This document shows positions 17,356 to 26,149 of a stretch of 64,000 nt of DNA, in pieces. The notes beneath the pieces were generated by a model. The model did not search any database. It had not been told where the DNA came from and saw only the letters and a program-made list of their open reading frames with translations. Position numbers and translations under genes: made by a program. The stretch lies in the NCBI GenBank assembly GCA_965223255.1, contig CBDCWA010000004.1, positions 558,001 to 622,000 of the forward strand, given 5' to 3'. The DNA comes from CBDCWA01 sp965223255. Lineage in GTDB: Bacteria > Pseudomonadota > Alphaproteobacteria > Rhizobiales > Hyphomicrobiaceae. The first letter of the stretch is position 1. Every line of letters begins with the position of its first letter.

Positions 17356-17979
17356 ATGCCAGATGTAGGCCTCCGCGTCTGCGCACGATGGTACGAAGGG
17401 GACCGAGGTAAAATCGCTCGCCTACAGACATTCTGGCACGCTGAAACCGATAACCTGGACGATGAGCATCGACCAATGCCCAGCAGCTCGCCACCTTGTC
17501 CCATTGCCACGTTGCGTCGCCAGCATGCCAGGCAACTTCAGGTTTGCTCGCTCCTGGAACGCCTCGCTGACACATTGCCCGATCTGAGTGATACTGCCGC
17601 GATTGCATCGGCAAACGACGCAATTACATCGTGTTTTCTCAGCCACATGCGCTTTGAGGATGAACAGCTATTCCCACGCCTGCGCCTGCGCCTGCGACAG
17701 CACCGGTCATTCAGCAAATTGCTTGATCAGTTGCACCATGAACATCATCGCGACGAAGGGGCCATCCTCGAAATCACCGAACAGTTTACAACCATTTTGA
17801 CCACCGGGCGTTGTCGCAACACCGACATGTTGGGATATATGCTAAGAGGGTTTTTTGAAAGCCAGCGCAGTCACATAATATTGGAGGATGTTGCGGTGCT
17901 TCCGCGCGCGGAAAGAATATTGAGCGCCGCGGACTTAGATGGCATGCGCGCATGGTTGTCCGACCCGGAAAACCGATAA
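17356..17979 (+). CDS. Hemerythrin-like (HHE) protein
   Basis: A 207-residue frame; an in-frame ATG at 17476 would give a shorter 167-residue protein that still contains the whole domain, and neither start has a strong ribosome site. The HHE four-helix bundle is visible: LRRQHARQL for the first histidine, SHMRFEDEQLFPRL for the H-x3-E pair, LHHEHHRDEGAI for the third helix, and SQRSHIILEDVAVLPRAE for the last H-x4-D/E pair. Such domains bind a di-iron centre and act in oxygen, nitric oxide or iron sensing or storage. It lies 90 bp after the split permease on the same strand. The partner is unknown. Confidence 0.85.
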   Translation: MPDVGLRVCARWYEGDRGKIARLQTFWHAETDNLDDEHRPMPSSSPPCPIATLRRQHARQLQVCSLLERLADTLPDLSDTAAIASANDAITSCFLSHMRFEDEQLFPRLRLRLRQHRSFSKLLDQLHHEHHRDEGAILEITEQFTTILTTGRCRNTDMLGYMLRGFFESQRSHIILEDVAVLPRAERILSAADLDGMRAWLSDPENR

Positions 17980-18443
17980 CCGTGCTCAGCTTGTGCCAAT
18001 AAGACGGACATCCGGTGAAACAGCTGAGAAGCGCCAAATCGGTGAGCATTAACCACTTGACCGCAACGCGTCATCATGCCTTTTACCGGGTAAATGACAC
18101 GAGCATCGCCTAGGGGTATGAGTTCACAATCTTGCCCTTATTGTTACTTTTGGTGAGGTCTGGATACACCCATTGCGTAACCGGCAATTTCGGCTTAGGA
18201 GGCAGTATTCATCTTGCCTGATGCGTTTTGGCGGTTTGGACCGAACCGGGGTCGTGGGACTTTGGATCTGCAATTTGCTTTGCGGCGGAATTGGCGGCAA
18301 CGCAATTAACTTAACCGCAGCCGCCAAACCGCCATAAAGCGGTTGACGTTCCGAGGCATATAACAGTGAATAGGAGGTGCGCAGCGGGCCAGGCCATTGT
18401 CGGCTCGACGGAAGCGCACCTACGCTGGATTGAGGATTAGCGT
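17980..18443. other. Intergenic region upstream of the dynamin gene
   Basis: About 460 bp with no convincing gene; minus-strand frames here have no protein-like features. It contains an 11-bp inverted repeat, listed separately, and a GAGGATTAG ribosome-site candidate just before the ATG at 18444. Confidence 0.5.
18229..18334. repeat. 11-bp inverted repeat with wide spacing
   Basis: TGGCGGTTTGG at 18229-18239 and its exact complement CCAAACCGCCA at 18324-18334, with 84 bases between. It lies 110-215 bp upstream of the dynamin start and could be a paired operator or a long-range leader stem. An exact 11-base match over this distance is suggestive but not decisive. Confidence 0.4.
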
Positions 18444-20681
18444 ATGGAAGCTGGCGGGCAGCCAAGCACACTGAATGGTTCCGGTCGGCGTAGCACAGCA
18501 TCTCGAGCGCCAGGCCAAGAAGCGCTCGGGCGAAAGCTTCAAGAAATCCGCAACAGACTTCAGACGGTCGCTGGTCTGCTTGAAGACCAACTTGATCCCC
18601 ATGCCCGTCCTCTCGTTGCCGAGGCCCGCCGCGTATTAGCAGAACAGAGCTGTCGCATTGCCGTGATCGGCCAGATCAAAGCTGGCAAGAGTTCATTCCT
18701 TAGTGCATTTGCCCAGCGGCCCGGACTGCTGCCAACCGACGTCAATCCTTGGACCGCAGTTGTCACCAAATTGCATTTCCGCACTGACCAGCCCATGCCA
18801 AAGCATGCAGCGGTGTTTCATCTGTTTTCCGAAGACGAATGGAACTGGCTCGCTGATGGTGGCGGTCGGGTACGCGAACTAACAGAGCGTTTGGTACCAG
18901 GCTTTGAGCCTGAACTTCTGCGCGCCCAACTTGAGGTCATGCGCCAGCGGGCCCAAGACCGTTTGGGTGCGGACTTGCCAGACCTGCTCGGTCAAATTCA
19001 CTCGTATGAAAAACTGACACCAGACTTGTTGAATAGCTACGTGACGGCGGGAAATTATTTGCCGAGCAATCAACCCGCAGACTCTCGCCTTCACTATTCC
19101 GATATCACGCGATCAGCAGAATTGTTCTTCAATGAAGGACCGTTTGCGTTTCCGGTAACACTGATCGACACGCCTGGCGTCAACGATCCATTTCTCGTCC
19201 GGGACGAAATTACCAGGCGAAGTCTGGAAAACTCGGATATCTACATATTTGTGATCTCCGCCTTGCAGCCCTTGTCACAAACAGACATGTCACTGCTGAG
19301 AATCCTCACCGGTCTGCACAAGGAACGCATCATCGTCTTCGTTAATCGGATTGACCAATTACGAAATCCGCTGGAAGAAGCTGAACAAATCAAGGCCGCG
19401 GTAGAACACCGATTGGAAAACGATTTTCCAACTTTGCAGATTCCGGTTGTCATCGGCAGCGCATGGTGGGGCGGGCTTGGCCAGATCGGCGCCCGTCAAG
19501 ATGCTGCTGGCTTGCTCGCATCAGGTGCCATTGATTACCTACACGCCAACGGGCTTCCCGATGACGTTGAAATCTCCCCGGACAAGGCCCTGTCGGATGA
19601 GCAGCAGGACATGCTCGACAAGGCATTAATCGAGAGTTCCGGCATTCCGGCGACGGCGAAAGCGGTCGCCAATCTCTTGAACAGCGGCTCTGCGGCAGTT
19701 CTGATTCATCAGTTGAACGCTTGTTTCTATGAACTTGCAAAATCATCTGAAATGTCAGCAAAGATGGAATTGCAGTCCATTTCCGGGCTACTTGAAACAC
19801 GTCGCGCGCAAGCCGAAAATACTGGTGATCGCCTGCGTCAGGAACGCGAAAGTTTGGAATCGCTGACTGGCCCCATCCTGCAAATCCAAGAATCGTTCAA
19901 ACTTATCGACAGTCAACTCAATCAAATTCTGCAAACCGGCCTCAACGCACTTCGTAAGGACTTGTTCGATATCATCCAATCGTTTGCCCGCGCTCAGGCC
20001 AACACGATGGCCGGTGCAATTCAGCGCCGCGAGCATACCGGCATTTGGGACGTCGACCTGCGCCCGCTGCGCGACACCATGGAAACGTGTTATTACACCG
20101 CGTTTCGAGGCATAGAACAGCAGGTCATGGATATTGATCGCATCCTCTATCCCCAACTCCGCAATATCATTGAAGCGATTTTACCGGATTATGGAATTGA
20201 GATCGGTCAGGAGTATGCTGGCCGGCCTGAGCCCATTCCCGCAATTACCTCGCTAAATGAAACCTTAGTACTCGACCTTGATTTGCCGTGGTGGAAAAAT
20301 TGGTTCATGCAACGCCCGAATCCAGCCCAACGCGCTAATGATTTGATTGCCATAATCGAGGAAGACTTCTTCCCGATCGCCGAAGACATGGTCAATGCGA
20401 TAAGAGAGCAGATTAGCGCCAGGACACAGCGCACCCTGCAACAGGCAGAGGCCGTGAGCACGGGCATGCTATCGACGGTGCAAGAACGCAGAGGCAATGT
20501 AATTACGGAATATGAAGCGTTCCAAAACAACATGCACGACCAGCAGTTCGACAACTTTGAAGCCGAACAGTCCGAAGCCGTCAAACGTTGCGAGGCGCGC
20601 CTCGAGGCCTGCAAGGCGCTAGCCGCGCAGTTGCAGGAATTACAGTCTATCTGTAACGAAGCACTGGGAACGAAAAGCTAA
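18444..20681 (+). CDS. Bacterial dynamin-like GTPase (large)
   Basis: A 745-residue dynamin-superfamily GTPase. A helical N-terminus (25-70) precedes the G domain: P-loop GQIKAGKSS at 76-84, a switch threonine in NPWTAVVT, DTPG at 242-245 and NRID at 301-304. From about 430 to the end it is almost wholly helical with long coiled-coil segments, as expected for a dynamin stalk. PWWKNWF (615-621) is an aromatic, basic patch that could insert into the membrane like a dynamin paddle; there is no clear TM helix. GAGG lies 9 bases before the ATG. It is followed 300 bp on by a second, smaller GTPase. Bacterial dynamins often come in pairs and remodel or repair membranes. Confidence 0.88.
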   Translation: MEAGGQPSTLNGSGRRSTASRAPGQEALGRKLQEIRNRLQTVAGLLEDQLDPHARPLVAEARRVLAEQSCRIAVIGQIKAGKSSFLSAFAQRPGLLPTDVNPWTAVVTKLHFRTDQPMPKHAAVFHLFSEDEWNWLADGGGRVRELTERLVPGFEPELLRAQLEVMRQRAQDRLGADLPDLLGQIHSYEKLTPDLLNSYVTAGNYLPSNQPADSRLHYSDITRSAELFFNEGPFAFPVTLIDTPGVNDPFLVRDEITRRSLENSDIYIFVISALQPLSQTDMSLLRILTGLHKERIIVFVNRIDQLRNPLEEAEQIKAAVEHRLENDFPTLQIPVVIGSAWWGGLGQIGARQDAAGLLASGAIDYLHANGLPDDVEISPDKALSDEQQDMLDKALIESSGIPATAKAVANLLNSGSAAVLIHQLNACFYELAKSSEMSAKMELQSISGLLETRRAQAENTGDRLRQERESLESLTGPILQIQESFKLIDSQLNQILQTGLNALRKDLFDIIQSFARAQANTMAGAIQRREHTGIWDVDLRPLRDTMETCYYTAFRGIEQQVMDIDRILYPQLRNIIEAILPDYGIEIGQEYAGRPEPIPAITSLNETLVLDLDLPWWKNWFMQRPNPAQRANDLIAIIEEDFFPIAEDMVNAIREQISARTQRTLQQAEAVSTGMLSTVQERRGNVITEYEAFQNNMHDQQFDNFEAEQSEAVKRCEARLEACKALAAQLQELQSICNEALGTKS

Positions 20682-20982
20682 CCGGTTCCTTTCACCGGCG
20701 CATACCAATCCCTATTGAAGTATTGTATACTAAATCGTGGTGCGTTAGGTTTGGTCCACCGCAATGGTTCCAACCCAACGCACAAAGATAATCGCCTAGT
20801 TAGAATCGAGCAATTTTTTGCTTTCAATTGGCAGCATCTCGATTCCAATTGTAAGCACGTTGCTCTCGGGCTTAGGCGAGCCCATTGGCGCTTTGGCGTT
20901 GAAGCGAAAACGAGAAATTCAAGTTGAAGCGTGTCCGCCTTGCTGACCCGATCAACCGAGTGGACTGGTCCAGACGCCGACT
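20682..20982. other. Intergenic region between the two dynamin genes
   Basis: About 300 bp without a gene, dominated by one long hairpin (20740-20783, listed separately) in the first third. There is no strong ribosome site before the ATG at 20983. Confidence 0.5.
20740..20783. repeat. Long imperfect hairpin between the dynamin genes
   Basis: The left arm begins GTGCGTTAGG at 20740 and the right arm ends CCCAACGCAC at 20783; the arms pair over about 14 bases with one bulge and a wobble. The inner part (CCACC, GCAA, TGG) can pair further. It starts 58 bp after the stop of the large GTPase. No T-tract follows, so it is more likely an RNA-processing or attenuation element, or a REP-like unit, than a classic terminator. 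Confidence 0.45.
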
Positions 20983-21897
20983 ATGACAACGCCAGAGGTT
21001 CAAAAAGTCTCAGCAGAGATGATTGAAACGCACAAGCGTTTGCAGAACTCTGGTGCACCTGGAACAGCAATCGCAAATATCGGTCGTTTGATCGGCCGCA
21101 TTGGTCGGCGATTGTCGCGCCCACCTCGGGTTGTCATTCTCGGTGAGTTCAACTCCGGCAAGACAACCCTCGCCAATGCCATATTGGGGGCCCACGTTCT
21201 TCCGACTTCATGGCTGAATAACACGAGCATTCCCGTCATTGCTCAATATGCCGAAGACTGCGTTCTGACAGCTGTCTCCATAAAGGGGGAACGCGAAACG
21301 GTGAGCTGGGAAGCTCTTCCTAAGCTGGACCTGCCGCGCACGCGCATGCTCCGAGTGGGCCTTCCACTGCAGGAATTAAACAAATTCGAGGTGATCGACA
21401 CACCGGGCCTTGCCACCGGCAGCGCAGTATTGGACACCAAATCCCGCCTCGCGGCTGCAGCAGCACACATTGCCATTTGGTGCACACCTGCCACTCAAGC
21501 TTGGAAAGCCAGCGAACTGGCAGCTTGGCGTTCGCTCCCCGATCGGCTGCGCGACAATGCCATCCTGGCCGTCACCTACATCGACACCCAGACCAAAGAA
21601 AATCGAGAGCGCCTAGAAGCGCGCATGCGTGCAGAGGCTCTGCCGCATTTTTCGGACATGGCGATGATAGCCGGCCAAGATGCCTATCACGCACGCATCA
21701 ATGCCGAAGATAACGTTGACCTCAACCTATGGAAGAGCAGCGGTGGCGCCATGCTTAATGGGTTGATTGACATCGCACTAGCGAATGAGCTGGGCAAACG
21801 CGTTCGAACTGCGCAGGAACTGCTCCAGTCATCTGTGAAAAAGGCGGGCATTGTGCTGCCGAGAGAGTCCAATTCGTCAACTCCCGCCGGAGGTTAG
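20983..21897 (+). CDS. Second dynamin-like GTPase (small)
   Basis: A 304-residue GTPase that ends soon after its G domain. After a helical N-terminus (5-45) come GEFNSGKTT (54-62), the switch-I region LPTSWLNNTSIPV with candidate threonine, and DTPG at 139-142. The expected NKxD is replaced by TYID (198-201), so guanine specificity may be altered. A short helical tail (265-290) replaces the long stalk of the upstream partner. The GEFNSGKT type of P-loop is typical of bacterial dynamin-family proteins. It probably works with the large GTPase upstream, for example as its regulator or hetero-oligomer partner. It converges on the membrane-anchored gene, with 39 bp between the stops. Confidence 0.82.
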   Translation: MTTPEVQKVSAEMIETHKRLQNSGAPGTAIANIGRLIGRIGRRLSRPPRVVILGEFNSGKTTLANAILGAHVLPTSWLNNTSIPVIAQYAEDCVLTAVSIKGERETVSWEALPKLDLPRTRMLRVGLPLQELNKFEVIDTPGLATGSAVLDTKSRLAAAAAHIAIWCTPATQAWKASELAAWRSLPDRLRDNAILAVTYIDTQTKENRERLEARMRAEALPHFSDMAMIAGQDAYHARINAEDNVDLNLWKSSGGAMLNGLIDIALANELGKRVRTAQELLQSSVKKAGIVLPRESNSSTPAGG

Positions 21898-21936
21898 CGA
21901 AAAAGCAACAGATGAATTCGCCAAGCCATCGCCACC

Positions 21937-23472
21937 CTACTTCACGACACGAACATTCGTTTTGGCACTCGAAACGACCTGTCCCGCCAGCGTGACCAAT
22001 TCGATTTTCAAATCAAACACGCCGCTGAACGTATCATCTGCCTTGAGCCGCACGGCCTTCGATTGGCTGAGCGGCATGAACCACGAATCTTTGCCGATCG
22101 GCGAGCCCTTCGTCAGCTTCACGCCCTTTGGCACACCGCGAAACACCAATATAAAAGAATCGATCGGTTGCGCATTGTTGATCGCCAACCCTAGCTCAGC
22201 CACATTGCCAGCCAAGAACACAACCATGGGCGCCAATTGAACCTTAACGTCAGAAGTCACGATCGGCCCAGACACCTTTGCATTGGCGGAACGCTGCGGC
22301 ACGGCTGGCCCAGGCAACTTGGTATCCGCGGAACGCTGTGGAACAGCTGGCCGGGGCACGGTGCGCACCTGTGGCGAATCCGCCAATGGTGGACGCGGCC
22401 GCATCACACGGCTTACATCAACTGTATTGCTGGTCATAAACTCGCGCGGCACATTGCTTCGGGTTTGCTCCAGATCATTTCGAGGCGCAATGGCCAATTG
22501 GCGCGACCGTGGGCGACGCCCCTGATCCCCAATAGCCGGTGTCCGAGATTTGACCGCGGACAGCGGCTCGCGCGTGATCGTAGCAGTAGCCTGCCCCTGG
22601 GCATCCGGCTCACTCCCGGATTTGCGGGCATCCTGCAGTTTGCTTGGCCGTTGTTTTGCGACCTGCAGTTTTTGCTGGCCGGCGTCCGCCTGTGATGCGG
22701 GTTTGCTCTTGTTAGGCACGACCTTAGTGGGTTCGGCGTTTTTATCGTTCGCCTTAAGCGGCTGTTTCTGCAGTTGAGCACTGATCGAATTGGCAGGCGC
22801 CGCAATTACGGCATCAGACGATTTCACCTTCGACAGTGTCGTTCGCGCTTGTTTCTTGTCCACAGCGCCGGACGATTTCCGGCTAGCGGTCGTCACATCT
22901 TTTGCCTTGTCAGGCTTCGCTGCAGCCGTCGTTTCGATGCGCCTGCCCGTGGTGTCTGCGCTACTGGTGACTTGGCTCTCACCCAACCATGTGCTCATCG
23001 CGGATACGTAACGCGTCACACCGGCACCATCCCACATGCGAAGCGCGACAAATCCACCTGCTGCGCCGATCACGAGGACTGCCATGAGGCCGATGACCCC
23101 GACCTTGAGACCACCGCCTTGAGCAGGCATCTCGGGCGCGGTGGCAACCATCGGTAGATCCGGTTCTGACCGATAGCGTTGTGAAACCGACGTCCCCGTC
23201 GGTAACGCTTTAAAGGTCGCAAGCAGCTCACGGGGATCTTGTTGTGGGGCACTCGTGCCGCCTTCCGATTCGACGTATTGACCGACCGCCTCTGCCAACT
23301 GTGCCTCGGAAAACTGTGCCGCACCAATCTCCGGTCTTGGTGCAACCGGGGCTTGGTTGGCTTGCCCAGGCCCAATTGTTGCCTCGCGTGCGGCGGCGTC
23401 CTCCAACTGCTTCAACAACAATCGAATTTCTTCAATGTCGCTACGTCGGCGATCGGCGTCTTCTTCACTCAT
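21937..23472 (-). CDS. Membrane-anchored protein with a disordered linker and Ig-like C-terminal domain
   Basis: With the ATG at 23472 (MSEEDADRR) the protein has 511 residues; an upstream start at 23574 would add 34 unlikely residues. A cytoplasmic part of about 130 residues begins with an acidic helix. One TM helix follows, within KVGVIGLMAVLVIGAAGGFV, then a long linker rich in K, S, P, A and Q that includes two copies of a 14-residue unit starting PAVPQRSA. The last 100 residues (VKVQLAPMVVFLAG, then FRGVPKGVKLTKGSPIGKDSWFMP) look like an Ig-like beta domain often found in large alphaproteobacterial surface proteins. I know no function. Its end faces the small dynamin gene, so it may belong to that locus. 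Confidence 0.7.
   Translation of the reverse strand: MSEEDADRRRSDIEEIRLLLKQLEDAAAREATIGPGQANQAPVAPRPEIGAAQFSEAQLAEAVGQYVESEGGTSAPQQDPRELLATFKALPTGTSVSQRYRSEPDLPMVATAPEMPAQGGGLKVGVIGLMAVLVIGAAGGFVALRMWDGAGVTRYVSAMSTWLGESQVTSSADTTGRRIETTAAAKPDKAKDVTTASRKSSGAVDKKQARTTLSKVKSSDAVIAAPANSISAQLQKQPLKANDKNAEPTKVVPNKSKPASQADAGQQKLQVAKQRPSKLQDARKSGSEPDAQGQATATITREPLSAVKSRTPAIGDQGRRPRSRQLAIAPRNDLEQTRSNVPREFMTSNTVDVSRVMRPRPPLADSPQVRTVPRPAVPQRSADTKLPGPAVPQRSANAKVSGPIVTSDVKVQLAPMVVFLAGNVAELGLAINNAQPIDSFILVFRGVPKGVKLTKGSPIGKDSWFMPLSQSKAVRLKADDTFSGVFDLKIELVTLAGQVVSSAKTNVRVVK
22286..22369 (-). repeat. 42-bp tandem repeat inside the membrane-anchored protein gene
   Basis: GCGGAACGCTG recurs at 22286 and 22328, a period of 42 bases, and the surrounding sequence is repeated with a few changes. 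It encodes two successive 14-residue units starting PAVPQRSA in the linker region. This indicates a local in-frame duplication. Boundaries are approximate. Confidence 0.6.
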
Positions 23473-24141
23473 TGTTACGAAACCCGGCAACAAACTCTGA
23501 GCGTACAAACCTGCACAAAATACCCCTACCACCCTACCGAAAAGACCCGATTGGTCTTGCCATCGGATCTGCATAACACTTACTCAGCCCTCGCACTGTG
23601 TGCACGTTAAACACATCGCAGATGCCAAAGCTAACGAACTATACCGAAACCGAATGACGGTCGACGATCGCTGCAAACCCACTGACGGGTATTGCCGCGA
23701 CCCAGGGACCACTTAACCGATTACGATTTCTGAACACCCCTAACCTAGCCCCGAACGAGTTTCAACTAAAGCCAAACCCAAGACGAGAAAATGCTAGATT
23801 TGTGTCCATCCCTTGACATTAACTGACATTCAAAACGCTTTTTTTTTCGGACCCGATTGCGCACCTCCCGTGCCGCCCGTCCGATTGCGACAGCGACGTT
23901 GGCAAAATGCAATTATCGTTTACATATTAGCACGAACTGTTTTAAGCCGGATCTGCCCTATCGCCGGCCTATAGCGCCACTCGTCGTGTTCCCAAATAGG
24001 GTCGCACAGCCGGAGAGGGACGCACCAACACGGTTTTAACCGATAAGGACATTATCTCAGTCCATTATTTGTGTTCAAACGGAATAATTAATGAACCCAG
24101 CATATCACCGAACTCAGCTTAAGCCTTGAGCAGACTGGAAA
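23473..24141. other. Intergenic region upstream of the DUF1036 gene
   Basis: About 670 bp without a convincing gene. It holds a direct repeat TGACATT at 23814-23820 and 23824-23830 (10-base spacing, one helical turn), followed by a run of nine T at 23839-23847. The first copy sits within CTTGACATT, which could be a -35 element, but I see no clear -10 at the right distance. The region must contain the promoters for both flanking divergent genes. Confidence 0.45.
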
Positions 24142-24660
24142 TTGCCTTTGACTGTACCGCCTGTATGTAAAACCCACCGCTCGAAACAGATATCCAGCAT
24201 ATGGCTGGCACTTCGGCAGCACTGCACACGCATATTGCGCGTGGCGGGCTGTTGCTCAATGGGTATGCTGACCCTTGGCGCTCAGCCTGCATTCGCAAAG
24301 CTAGAATTATGCAACGCCACAGCAAGCCGGGTCGGAATCGCGCTCGGCTATCGCGACAAGAAGGGCTGGGCCACCGAGGGCTGGTGGAATATCGCCTCCC
24401 AAACTTGTGAGACGATTTTGCGCGACAGGTTGCCAAGTCAGTTCATATATGTGTACGCCGTCGACTATGATCGCGGCGGCGAGTGGACCGGTAAGGAATT
24501 CATGTGTGTCTCCAACAAGTCATTTTGGATCAGAGGTGCAAAGAACTGCGTGGATCGCGGCCATCAACGCGTCGGTTTTTTCGAGATCGACACCGGCAAA
24601 TCCAGCCAATGGGTCATCCGCCTCACAGCACCTGACGGCCGCCAGGGAAGCGCGGAATGA
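24142..24660 (+). CDS. Secreted DUF1036 protein
   Basis: A 172-residue frame with a weak TTG start; the real start may be further in, such as a TTG near 24235 that would leave a 21-residue signal peptide ending in GAQPAFA. The mature part has the DUF1036 pattern: LELCNATASRVGIALGYRDKKGW, TEGWWNIASQTCETIL, then YVYAVDYDRGG, FMCVSN and a closing cysteine in KNCVDRGH, so disulfides are likely. Its stop overlaps the pyk start by 4 bp (ATGA). This DUF1036-pyk pairing is, from memory, common in alphaproteobacteria, yet the role of DUF1036 proteins is unknown. Confidence 0.85.
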   Translation: MPLTVPPVCKTHRSKQISSIWLALRQHCTRILRVAGCCSMGMLTLGAQPAFAKLELCNATASRVGIALGYRDKKGWATEGWWNIASQTCETILRDRLPSQFIYVYAVDYDRGGEWTGKEFMCVSNKSFWIRGAKNCVDRGHQRVGFFEIDTGKSSQWVIRLTAPDGRQGSAE

Positions 24661-26102
24661 TACGCCATAGACGTGTCAAGATTGTCGCCACGCTGGGGCC
24701 GGCCTCAAGCCCACAGCACATCTTGGAAAAGCTGTTCGAAGTCGGCGTCGACGTATTTCGCATCAACATGAGCCACACCTCTCACGACGAGGCCTGTACA
24801 CTGCATGACGCTGTGCGGGCTGTAGAGCACAAGTTCAATCGCCCCATCGGCATACTGGTTGACCTACAAGGCCCGAAGTTCCGCATCGGCGAGATGGCGG
24901 ATCCGCCCCCCGTTCTGACCAAAGGCGAGACCTTTGTTTTCGATCAGTCAACCCAACCGGGAACCAAGGAACGTGCCGAACTCCCACATCCAGAAGTCTT
25001 TGCAGCAGTGCAGGCTGGCAATCGAATTCTTCTCGACGATGCCAAATTGCAGATGGAAGTCATCTCCTGCTCCCCCAAAGAAATCACAGCGCGCGTTGTG
25101 GTTGGCGGCAAGTTGTTGAGCCGCAAAGGTATTGCTGCCCCGGATACCCTCCTGCCGGTCCCACCGCTCACCGACAAGGACCGAGAAGACCTGTCCCTGA
25201 TGATGGGCCTCGGTATCGATTGGCTTGCACTGTCATTTGTGCAGCGGGCAAGTGACATTGCTCCGGTACGCCGCCTGGTCGGCGAGCGGGCAGCCATTAT
25301 GGCAAAGATTGAAAAACCCTCGGCCATCAATGAATTGGCCAATATCGTTGCAAGTGTCGACGGCCTAATGGTGGCGCGCGGCGATCTCGGCGTTGAAATG
25401 CCGGTTGAGAGTGTCCCCGGGCTTCAAAAACGCATTACCCGCCTGGCACGTGCCGCGGGCAAACCGGTGATCGTCGCCACCCAGATGCTGGAGAGTATGA
25501 TCACCGCACCCACCCCGACGCGAGCCGAGGTATCCGACGTTGCAACGGCGGTCTTTGACGGTGCAGATGCCATCATGCTGTCTGCGGAATCGGCGATCGG
25601 CCAATATCCTATCGAAACCGTCACAATGATGGATTCTATCGTCAAGGAAGCCGAACGCGATCCAAGCTATAATGCCCTTGTTCACGCCACCCATACGCCG
25701 CCGATGTCGACTGCCCCGGACGCCATCGCTGCAGCGGCTAAAACCATTGCCGACACCGTGAAACTGGCGGCCATCGTTTGTTATACGGCAACCGGTTCGA
25801 CCGCCCTGCGCGTTGCCCGCGAGCGCCCTGGCTTACCAGTTGTTGGTGTAACCCCGATTACTGCAACCGGACGGCGCCTCTCGCTTGTGTGGGGCCTCCA
25901 CTCCTTTTTGACAAGCGACCCAGAAAATCTTTCAGACATGGTCCTAAAGGCAACCAAGATTGCATTCTATGAAGGGATTGCCAAACCTGGCGAAGGCATA
26001 ATCATCATTGCCGGAGTGCCGCTTGGCTCAGCCGGTACGACCAACGTCATCCGTATTGCATTTCTCAACGAAAAGGGAGAGCCGCTGGCCTCAAGCGACT
26101 AA
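24657..26102 (+). CDS. pyk: Pyruvate kinase
   Basis: Converts phosphoenolpyruvate and ADP to pyruvate and ATP at the end of glycolysis. The 481-residue protein has the usual order: RRVKIVATLGPASS and FRINMSHTSHDEA near the N-terminus, the barrel with LVDLQGPKFRIGEM, the B domain (about 70-165), IMAKIEKPSAINELANI with the catalytic lysine, MVARGDLGVEMP, and GADAIMLSAESAIGQYP. The C-terminal allosteric domain starts near 350 (YTATGSTALRVARERPGLPVVGVTP). It is translationally coupled to the upstream DUF1036 gene through the ATGA overlap. Confidence 0.98.
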   Translation: MIRHRRVKIVATLGPASSPQHILEKLFEVGVDVFRINMSHTSHDEACTLHDAVRAVEHKFNRPIGILVDLQGPKFRIGEMADPPPVLTKGETFVFDQSTQPGTKERAELPHPEVFAAVQAGNRILLDDAKLQMEVISCSPKEITARVVVGGKLLSRKGIAAPDTLLPVPPLTDKDREDLSLMMGLGIDWLALSFVQRASDIAPVRRLVGERAAIMAKIEKPSAINELANIVASVDGLMVARGDLGVEMPVESVPGLQKRITRLARAAGKPVIVATQMLESMITAPTPTRAEVSDVATAVFDGADAIMLSAESAIGQYPIETVTMMDSIVKEAERDPSYNALVHATHTPPMSTAPDAIAAAAKTIADTVKLAAIVCYTATGSTALRVARERPGLPVVGVTPITATGRRLSLVWGLHSFLTSDPENLSDMVLKATKIAFYEGIAKPGEGIIIIAGVPLGSAGTTNVIRIAFLNEKGEPLASSD

Positions 26103-26149
26103 TACCAGCGGTTAGCTTTTGAATATGGCATGCGCTACCACGAATTCGG

